Part shown: one piece after another, positions 9,440 to 17,500 of the stretch
Numbering within the stretch: the stretch's first letter is position 1
Layout: each line of letters opens with the position of its first letter
Source of the DNA: Neocallimastix lanati (nom. inval.)
Lineage: Eukaryota > Neocallimastigomycota > Neocallimastigomycetes > Neocallimastigales > Neocallimastigaceae
Length of the DNA stretch: 17,500 nucleotides
Assembly (NCBI GenBank): GCA_016946835.1
Contig: JACVTC010000087.1
Span: 137,501 to 155,000 of the forward strand
Direction of reading: 5' to 3'
Made by a program: the position numbers and the translations under genes
Notes under the pieces: model-generated
Told to the model about the DNA's origin: nothing
The model's input: the letters and a program-made list of their open reading frames with translations, nothing else
Databases searched by the model: none

Positions 9440-9880
9440 TTTTAGAATTTTTAATTTCTATTATTTGTTATTATTTATTATTTATTAATAAATACTCTTT
9501 TTTATTATTAAATATTTATTTATTATTTATTATTCAATTATTTATTATTTATTATTTATTTATTATTTATTATTTATTATTTATTATTTATTACTTATTT
9601 ATTATTTATTATTTATTATTTATTATTTATTATTTATTATTTATTAATAAATACTCTTTTTATTATTTATTATTTATTATTTATTATTTATTATTTATTA
9701 TTTATTATTTATTATTTATTATTTATTATTTAATTATTTATTATTTATTATTTATTATTTATTAATAAATACTCTTTTTCATTATTAATTTTTTATTATT
9801 TGTTATTCAATTGTTTCATTATTTAATTATTTAATTATTTAATTATTTAATTATTTAATTATTTATTATTAAATAAGTTA
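9440..9880. repeat. ATTATTT array with embedded 20-bp higher-order repeat
   Basis: Long runs of the 7-mer ATTATTT alternate with an exact 20-mer, TTATTAATAAATACTCTTTT, at 9482-9501, 9641-9660 and 9759-9778. The intervals are 159 and 118 bases, so blocks of microsatellite plus unique segment have been duplicated. Confidence 0.85.
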
Positions 9881-10906
9881 TTGTTATTAAGAAAGTTTTA
9901 TTTTATTCCATGTTTATTTGTTTCAGTTTTATGTAATTTTATACTATAAATTTTTATTATTATTTATTATTATTTAATATGAATTAAGATTTTGGAATAA
10001 ATAAAAAAAGAAAAGAGAAGAAAAGAAAAATATATTTAACAAAAATTTTATTATTAATTATTACTAAAAGATGAGTATAAAATTATTCAAGATTAAGCAT
10101 AATAATAATTATGCTTATATGTTTATATTTCTTTCTTATAATAATATTATTAATCATAAATATTTAGAATTCCTAATCTTTTTTTTTTTTTTTATTATTA
10201 AAAAAAAAACATCTTCTATCTTCTAATATATAAATTTAATACTATTTATTTATACTATTGACTGATATAAATAATATTAATAAACAATTATAAATTTTTT
10301 TATTATCCTTTTAATTTTAGTTTTTTTTTTATTTATATAAAAACTATTTTATATTTCATTTAAAAGCTGAGTTAATTACGACACATATTCATTTTTTTTT
10401 CTATAAAAAAAAATTATTAAATGTATATATAAAAGGATGAAATAATACTATTTAAATTTAAAAAAAAAAAAGAAGAAAAAGTAAAAAGTTTTTTTTTTTT
10501 TTTTTTTTTTTTTCCGTTTCATTACCATTTATTATAAACTTGAATTAATAACAAATAACAATTAGCATTAAGTTTAATATTATTTTTGACTGTCAACGCT
10601 AAAGTAAAAAAAAAAAAAAAAAAAAAAGCACTCATATATGAAGGTATAAAGGGATACTTTTGATTAATCAAATTAAATTTCATCATCTATATACTTATTT
10701 TGGTATTATAAATCTTTTTCTTTTTAAATATAAATTTATAAATATGATTGTTATTTATTTTTTTAATATTAATCTTTTTAATTATTATTATTTTCATTAT
10801 TCATTCATATCTATTTTAAATTTAACATTTTTGAATATTTGATTATTTATTATTTATTAATGATATTTCATTTATTTATTTATTTATTAATATCATTATT
10901 ATTATT
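9881..10906. other. non-coding region, homopolymers and small hairpins
   Basis: No supported gene. It contains poly-T at about 10490-10513, poly-A at about 10604-10627, and a compact perfect hairpin at 10095-10116 (AAGCATAAT, four-base loop, ATTATGCTT). The plus-strand frame at 10660-10842 is rich in Phe/Ile/Asn and has no conserved look. Confidence 0.5.
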
Positions 10907-10907
10907 A

Positions 10908-11106
10908 TTCAATTATTATTTATGATTATTTAATTATTCAATTATTATTTATGATTATTTAATTATTCAATTATTATTTATGATTATTTAATTATTCAAT
11001 TATTATTTATGATTATTTAATTATTCAATTATTATTTATGATTATTTAATTATTCAATTATTATTTATGATTATTTATGATTATTTATGATTATTCAATT
11101 ATTTCT
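10908..11106. repeat. 29-bp minisatellite
   Basis: Units starting TTCAATTATTATTTATGATT recur exactly every 29 bases at 10908, 10937, 10966, 10995 and 11024. A last unit at 11053 is extended by three copies of the submotif TTATTTATGA before TTCAATT returns at 11092. Confidence 0.92.
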
Positions 11107-11549
11107 GATCTTTTATTTCATTTATCCTACTTATTATCGACAATTAATTAATGAATTATTTGCTATTCTCTCTACTAAATTAATTTTTTATTTTTAAATA
11201 TAAATTTCATTTAGCGATATTAATTATTTAGATTAGTTTTAATTTATTTCAACAAATGGTTTTATTTTGAAATTGGCCGTTTATTGGTGTTAAATTTGTG
11301 TAACAAACTTTAATTTCTCATTTTTTTTATATGATATAAAATTTATTTCTCTTTTTTTTTTGGTTAAATTACACAAAAAAAATTTTTTTTTTTCTTTCAT
11401 TATTGAACTTTAATAAATAAGAAATATTTGCATTTTTCAATACTCTAAATTAATAAAGTAATAGAAACTCAAATATTCATATTATAAGACATAAATTATA
11501 ATTAGATATAAATAATTATTATATTGTATTATATAAATAAGATAGATTA

Positions 11550-11721
11550 TGTTGGAATTAAATAACAATAATAATATATAATATTATAAATTATTTTATA
11601 TATTATTATATATTAGTATTTTATATATTATTATATATTATATGTTATTATCAATCCATCAATAGGAATAAAATTTTGTATAGAGAGTTTCATATTAATA
11701 ATAGAATGTAATATATACACA
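11550..11721 (+). mobile_element. possible short solo LTR
   Basis: The segment begins TGTTGGAATTAAATAAC, close to the common start of copia/Ty1 LTRs, and ends in TATATACACA. No clear 5-bp target duplication was seen (GATTA before, GTAAG after), so this is weak. Confidence 0.2.
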
Positions 11722-12671
11722 GTAAGTTATAATAAATAAGAGATGTAATAAAGAATAAAGAAATAAAGAATTAAAAAAATAAAGAATAAAGAAATCAAAA
11801 TAAAAAAATAATTTTTATATTTAAAAGTATAATAAATAAAGTTTAAAGTATAATTTAATAAATATATAAATATAAAAATATGTCTTTTTCCTTTTTTATG
11901 TAAACTTTTAGAATATTTTTTTGTATTTAAATAAGTTATATCACTTCCCATATACTGCATTCAATTGCTATTATATGAATGCAAAGGCTTTTGTGAAATA
12001 AAAATTATAAGCAACATTTAACATATCAAAAATAAGATAAAAAAAAAAAATAAAAATATTTAATTATTAAATTATTTATTTATTTAAATTAATATTATTT
12101 TATTTATTTAATTTATTATTAAATTATTTATTTATTTATTATTTATATAAGTTATTAAATTATTTATTTATTTTTATTTATTAATTATTAATTTATTTAA
12201 TTATTTTTATTTATTTTATTATTTATTTATTTATTTATTTATTTATTATCAATTTTTAATTTTGTTATAATTAATAGATAATTATGTAATAATAATAAAA
12301 TATATAAATAATAAAAAAAAGTTTTTTTTTATTATTAATATATTTTATTATTATTACAAAAAATTTTTTTTTTCTCGTTATATTAATTTAATATTAATTG
12401 TAATTTTAATTATTATTAAAATTGGATATTTAATCAATTTTTATATATAATATATAATATATATTATATAATTTTTTTTTTATATTTTATATATTATATT
12501 AAAAAAAAAATTATTTTATTTTTTATTTTATTTTTTAATTATTAACTACTGTTTTTTTAAAAACTTTTTCTTTTTTATTTTTAGTTTTATTATTACCAAA
12601 TATTTTTGATAATAATATAAGAAAAGTTTATTTTATTTTATTTTATTTTATTTTGTTTTTTAAAAAAATAC

Positions 12672-12693
12672 ATCCTTAATTTAAATTAAGGAT
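12672..12693. repeat. perfect 22-bp palindrome
   Basis: ATCCTTAATTT is followed immediately by its exact reverse complement, AAATTAAGGAT, with no spacer. Confidence 0.85.
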
Positions 12694-12800
12694 AAATTAA
12701 AGAATAATGAATTATTAGAATATAGAATTTAATAATAGAAAAATATAAAATAAAATAATATAAAATTTCACTTATACTACTTCACTCCATTTAATTTATT

Positions 12801-12914
12801 TTTTTGAATTTTGAATTTTGAATTTTAAATTTTAAATTATAAATTTTGAATTTTGAATTTTGAATTTTGAATTTTGAATTTTGAATTTTGAATTTTGAAT
12901 TTTGAATTTTGAAT
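12801..12914. repeat. TTTTGAAT 8-bp tandem array
   Basis: About 13 units of TTTTGAAT, with a short variant stretch in the middle (TTTTAAAT, AAATTATAAA). This is a second array with 8-bp periodicity in the window, unrelated in sequence to the one at 8944. Confidence 0.9.
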
Positions 12915-13304
12915 ATTGTTGAAGTAGAAGAACAATTGTAAAATTATCAATATCAATAGATATAACAATATTAAAACATTATATTATATTTATGTCTAAT
13001 TATAAATATCAATAATAAAAATAAAAATTGACATAATATAATTTAGATTTGTTAAATAGTAAAAATAAACAATTAATTTATATATTAAGATATATTGTAG
13101 ATAATTTTTTTTTTTTTTTTTTATTTCAGAAAACAAAATAAAACGAAATAAAACGAAATAAAACAAAACAAATAATAAATAACAATAAATAACAATAAAT
13201 AATAATAAATAATAAATAAATAATAAATAAATAATAATAAATAATAAATAAATAATAATAATAATAGAAAAAAAAAAAAAAAAATAGAATAAAAATAGAA
13301 TAAA
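12915..13304 (+). promoter_or_regulatory. upstream region of the DnaJ gene
   Basis: The 390 bases before the start codon contain a 19-base T run (about 13105-13122), a stretch of AAACGAAATA/AAATAACAAT repeats (13130-13260) and a poly-A run ending 20 bases before the ATG. No canonical TATA box or heat-shock element (alternating nGAAn) could be picked out. Promoter function is inferred only from position. Confidence 0.35.
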
Positions 13305-15940
13305 ATGAATAATTATCATAATAAAATAGATTTTTATCAATTATTTAATATTGATAAGAATGACTTTAGTGAAGGTGATTTAAAAAAGGTAAAACTCTTA
13401 ATTTTCTTAATATATCTATTTAAATTTAAATTTTCAATAAATAATAGTAATAACAACAATATATATCTTTTATATTAATACCCTTATTTAAAAAAAGGCT
13501 TATTATAGGGTAAGATAATAATAATGGTTAATAATAACAAAAAAAATATTGAAATTATAATTCATAATTCGAATAAAATATTTATTAATTTATTTTGTAA
13601 AATATAGCTGTCATTGCAATATCATCCCGAAGGAAATTCAAAAATGGGTGACATGTTTAAATATATTAATAGGGCATATGAAATTTTAAATTCCAAAGAG
13701 AAAAGGTATATTTCTTCTTTTCTTTTATTTCATAACAATAGTATTATATTTATAATTATTATTATTATTATATATTATTATTTTATTGTTTTTTTTTTTT
13801 TTTTTTAAAAAAAATATTAAAAATATATGTATACATATATATATTAATTAAATTTAAAAACAAAAAACAACAAAAAACAAAACAAAAAAAGAAAATTATA
13901 TAATGATTTTGGATTAGATGCATTTAATGGCGTTGAAATAAAAGAAGAATATATGAAATTTGTAAATAAACCTCCTTCGAATCATAAAAAGTTAAACGAT
14001 TTTGAAGTTTCTGTTTTCGATGACCTTAATGAAAATTCTTTATTTAGATATGAAGGTATAAAATAAATATATATATTATCTTAATTATATTAGTATAAAT
14101 ATGTTATTAATTTAATTTGAAATTTTATTTCAATAAAATTTATATGAAATTTAATTTAAAGATGAATCAAGTGATGATATGTCAAGTGAATTATTAAATT
14201 ATTCTTATTTAAGTACTGGTGTAAAATATAAAGAACTTAATGACGATATCCTTCCTATGGTATAATATACATTACTATTATTTTATAAAATTTTTAAATT
14301 AATCTCCAAATTATAAATTAATAAATTAATTATTATTAAAATTATTATTTTAATTATTATTTTATTGAAATTTTTATAAATATATATTAACATATTATTA
14401 AGCAAAATGATTATAAAATTGATGTTACTTTAGAAGAACTCTATTGTGGTTGTGAGAAAAAAATTGAAATTAAAAGAAAAGTTATTTGTCCTGAATGTTT
14501 TGGGTAAATTAGTTGGAAGCTTTATTTTATTCATTTGTTCTTTTAATATATATACACATTAATGTTACTATTTTGATACTAATTAAATTATTATTATTAT
14601 TATTTTAACAATTTAAAAAGAAATAATGAAAGTTTTATCTTATGTGAAAGTTGCTTAGGTAAATATATTAGTTAAAAAAAAAAATATTATAATATTTATT
14701 TATTTAAATTATTATTATTGTTGTTATTATTATTTATTTATATTGTTATAAATATAAATTTTAAATCTAACCTTATTAATTCAAATATATATATTTCAAA
14801 ATTAAAAGGTACTGGAGTTACTTATAATGTAAATATTGAACAAGAAGTTACCTGTGCAGATTGTGATGGTTATGGAAAAAGAAAAATATTTCATGAAAAA
14901 TGTAAAATTTTAAAAAAAAATTTTTTTTTATTATAATTTTTTTTTAAATTTAATATATAATTTAAAATTTAAAATTTAAAAATTAATACTTAATTCTTAA
15001 TTTTAAATTCTTAATTATTATTATTATTATTATTATTATTGTTATTGTTATTATTTTAAAGGTTTAAATTGTCATGGAGAAGTTACAATATTTGAATCAA
15101 AAGTTTTGGTAATCTTATTAAACTTCATTAAATTATAAAAAATTTATATCAATATTTATAATAATATTCTAATATTCTATCTTTGTTTTATTAAAAATTT
15201 TAAATTTTAAATTTTAATTTTTATATTTTATATTTTATATTTTATATTTTATATTTTATATTTTATATTTTATATTTTATATTATATATTATATATTTTA
15301 TATTTTATATATATATATTTTTTTTATTTTGATTAATATTTTGATTAAATTAAATGAAATAATAAATAATATATATATATAAAGGTTGCTCATATTCGAC
15401 CAGGTATGAAACATAATGAAAAAATTATATTCAAAGGTGAAGGAAATCAGTCACTGAAATCACCACCAGAAGGTATATAATAATTATAATAATAAATAGA
15501 AATATTACATATATTATAAAACAATTCAAACCTTAATAATTTTTTTTTTATTTTATTTTATTTTATATCCGTTTATTATATATATAGATATTATAGCTGT
15601 TATAAATGTTTTACCTCATTCAATATTTTCAACCAATGGAAATGATTTAATCATAAATGTAAAAATAACATTAAAAGAAGCTTTATGTGGATTACGTAGA
15701 AGTAAATATTGATCAACATTATCTCATAATAATTTATTATTATTATTATTAATATTGTTATTGTTATTGTCATTATTATATTTTATAGAAACTCCAATTC
15801 ATTTATATTAATTTTTTATTTTTTTTTAAAAAAAATATTTAGGAATAAAATTTTTGGATGGTGCCTATTTAAGTAGTGAGTATTAATAATAATTATTAAT
15901 GTTATTATTTTAATCCTATATGTAATCCTTTATTTAAAAT

Positions 15941-15976
<36 letters not shown>

Positions 15977-16388
15977 CATATTAATGAATGTATTTTTTTT
16001 TCTTTTTTTATATATACATTTATTAGTTATGACAAATCCTGGTGAAGTCATTACACCTAATTCTGTTAAATGTTATAGAAATAAGGGATTTATTAAGGTA
16101 TATTTTCATTTTTTTATTTTTATTTTTATTTTATGTATTTATGTGTATTTATATATATAATTAATTATTAATTATATTATAATTTATTTATTCAAAAATA
16201 ATAATTTGTTTTTGATTAGAATGTTGGTTCAAAAGAAAAAGGAAATTTAAAAATAAAATTCATTGTACAATTTCCTGAAAATAATTGGACAACTCTTGAG
16301 GATATAAAGGTAAACTTTACAAATATTAATATGAATATATAATATTATTATATTATAATATTTATTTTATTTTATTATTTTATTATTA

Positions 16389-16420
<32 letters not shown>

Positions 16421-17500
16421 TTTAATAATAACAGTAATAACTAATTAATTAATAAATAAATTAATTTAATAATAAAATAAAATAATTCTTTTTATATAGA
16501 TTTTAGAAGAAATTCTTAGTAAGAGTGCAGCCGATAAGAAAGTTATAAATGAAAATAAATATCTTTCAATGTATAAAGATAATGATAAAAAAGATTATTA
16601 TAAGAATAGGAGAAAGGATTATCCATCACCAGCTTCCTCTTTATCATCTCCTAAAACAATGGCATCAACCCCTTCAACTATTACAAATAAATCATTGAAA
16701 AAAAAGAAGAATGTTATTGATACATTCTATCAATGTGATATACAAGCTGAGGGTAATAGGAATCCAAGAACAATTTCTGCAGTGGATATATCCATTCTAA
16801 ATGAAAATAACCCACCAAGAGGTGCATCAGTTATTGATTCTTTAATAACCCCTTTACCAGGTGAAAATATTTCTAATAGTTCATTAAGTTCTTATAATGA
16901 TGATTATTCTGATAAAGGTATTTCACCTAATATGAATCCCTTACCAAATTTAAATCCTTCTCCAAGTATAAAACCTCCGGCTGTTGCTGTTGCTCCTTCT
17001 GCTGTTGTTTCTGCCTCAGCTTCAAATTATCCTTCCAATACTCAAAGTATGAAGATATCGCCTAGTAATGTTATGAAATTATCACCAAATCCAAAGAATA
17101 TAAATTCTTCTACGATTGTTCAAGCCACAACAGGTATACGATCCTCACCAAAGGCTAAAAATATCACATCACCTCATGTAAGAGCTTTAAGAAGAACTGA
17201 AGATAAAGAAATTGTTTATTCTGATGATGATAATTATAAAACCATAAAAGTTGTTTCCAATAAATCACAACCTCCTAGATTCATAAAATCACAAAAAGAA
17301 TCAGAAATAATTGAAGGTAATAAACAAGTTATTGATGATAGTAATAGAAATGAATCTTTCCCTCCACCTTTACCTCCCTTCCCAAAACAATTAAGTCATA
17401 CACGTACCACAAGTTTAGAACATAATTATTTTAAGAATCAATCATTTATTGTAACAAATTCTAAAGGAAAAATAATACATAGTAATACTTTCCATGGCAG
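13305..17500 (+). CDS. class A DnaJ/Hsp40 co-chaperone with long disordered C-terminal extension, 3' partial
   Basis: Exons: 13305-13388, 13498-13509, 13608-13705, 13892-14055, 14162-14259, 14403-14503, 14621-14658, 14809-14901, 15062-15108, 15385-15472, 15588-15701, 15843-15875, 16027-16097, 16220-16309 and 16500-17500 (open at the edge). All junctions are GT-AG. The first 14 exons sum to 377 codons and the reading frame holds to the end, at least 710 residues. J-domain (about 9-70): FYQLFNIDKNDF, AYYRLSLQYHPEGN, INRAYEILNSKEKRKLYNDF. Cysteine-rich domain (181-236): CPECFG, CESCLGTG, CADCDGYG, CLNCHG. C-terminal domains: HIRPGMKHNEKIIFKGEGNQ near 248-267, LKEALCGLRR near 303-312, GEVITP near 329-334, FPENNWTTLEDIKILEEIL near 364-382. 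Such proteins stimulate Hsp70 ATPase and deliver unfolded clients. Unusual points are HPE in place of HPD, a microexon, and a Ser/Pro/Asn-rich tail with FPPPLPPFPK at 664-673. The C-terminus, and any farnesylation box, are not visible. Confidence 0.92.
13498..13509 (+). other. 12-base microexon (AYYR) of the DnaJ gene
   Basis: GCTTATTATAGG lies between an AAAAAAAG acceptor and a GTAAGA donor. Splicing it in gives DLKK-AYYR-LSLQYHPE, the standard helix II of a J-domain. Skipping it keeps frame but deletes four helix residues. Confidence 0.85.
15221..15284. repeat. TTTTATA 7-bp repeat inside a DnaJ intron
   Basis: About nine units lie in the 276-base intron 15109-15384, which is the longest intron of the gene and nearly twice the typical size. 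Confidence 0.85.

Larger units (their letters stand above)
11107..12800. other. non-coding A/T-rich region
   Basis: No gene is supported. A minus-strand frame at 11727-11960 is mostly Phe/Ile/Tyr low complexity. A small inverted repeat TGCATTCA/TGAATGCA lies at 11956-11983. TTATTTAT-type arrays fill about 12060-12245, and TTTTA repeats occur at about 12628-12660. A less biased patch at about 11260-11310 (with TTGGCCGTTTATTGG) might be a relic of something, but could not be identified. Confidence 0.5.

Noticed and set aside
8944-11106. Possible CRISPR or phage-type repeat array
   Set aside because: The repeats are directly tandem with no unique spacers, and the genome is clearly eukaryotic with spliced genes.
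11727-11960. Minus-strand 77-residue hydrophobic frame
   Set aside because: A Phe/Ile/Tyr-rich chance frame in A/T-rich DNA; it has no acidic or basic pattern or neighbouring exons.
12996-13340. Minus-strand 114-residue frame
   Set aside because: It is made of translated ATT/TTTA repeats opposite the DnaJ promoter and first exon.
1-17500. tRNA or rRNA genes
   Set aside because: No GGTTCGA-type T-loop with a cloverleaf, and no conserved rRNA blocks, were seen on either strand.

Overview
The window is extremely A+T-rich, with many A or T homopolymer runs of 20-30 bases and many ATT/TAA microsatellites. It is sparse in genes, and those genes are cut by many short A/T-rich introns. The GT-AG splicing, low gene density, fungal-like gene content and a decayed Ty1/copia retrotransposon point to a eukaryote with a very A+T-rich genome. 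My best inference is an anaerobic gut fungus (Neocallimastigomycota). The sequence does not prove this. Dictyostelium-like genomes are also A+T-rich but are usually much denser in genes.

Layout. (1) 62-500, minus: first coding exon of an EF-hand protein whose fold and spacing resemble the N-terminal regulatory domain of calcium-dependent mitochondrial carriers (SCaMC/SAL1 type). The gene leaves the window on the left. (2) 1880-3759, minus: a complete five-exon RRS1 homologue, a ribosome-assembly factor. (3) about 4443-5745, minus: a broken Ty1/copia pol (reverse transcriptase to RNase H) with frameshifts, stops and poly-A insertions, ending at a polypurine tract and the probable start of the 3' LTR. 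(4) 6944-7553, minus: a tentative small three-exon gene of unknown function in a locally less A/T-rich island. (5) 7990-8330: a promoter- or LTR-like patch with three copies of a TATAAGCCACAT-type motif and a TATA box. (6) 8430-13300: a repeat-dominated region with three foldback elements, an 8-bp two-variant minisatellite, a 29-bp minisatellite, a nested ATTATTT array and a TTTTGAAT array. It has no convincing gene. (7) 13305 to the right edge, plus: a class A DnaJ/Hsp40 gene with at least 15 exons.

The DnaJ gene is the most interesting object. Its exons join in frame into J-domain, zinc-finger and C-terminal substrate-binding domains. A 12-base microexon is needed to complete helix II of the J-domain. 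The invariant HPD motif reads HPE. After the usual end of a class A protein the reading frame continues for at least 333 residues as a low-complexity, Ser/Pro/Asn-rich tail that runs off the window.

The genes show no operon-like relation. The two left-hand genes are in tandem on the minus strand and the chaperone gene is on the plus strand, separated by about 10 kb of repeats and relics. All exon models were built by hand from splice signals and reading frame, without transcript evidence.
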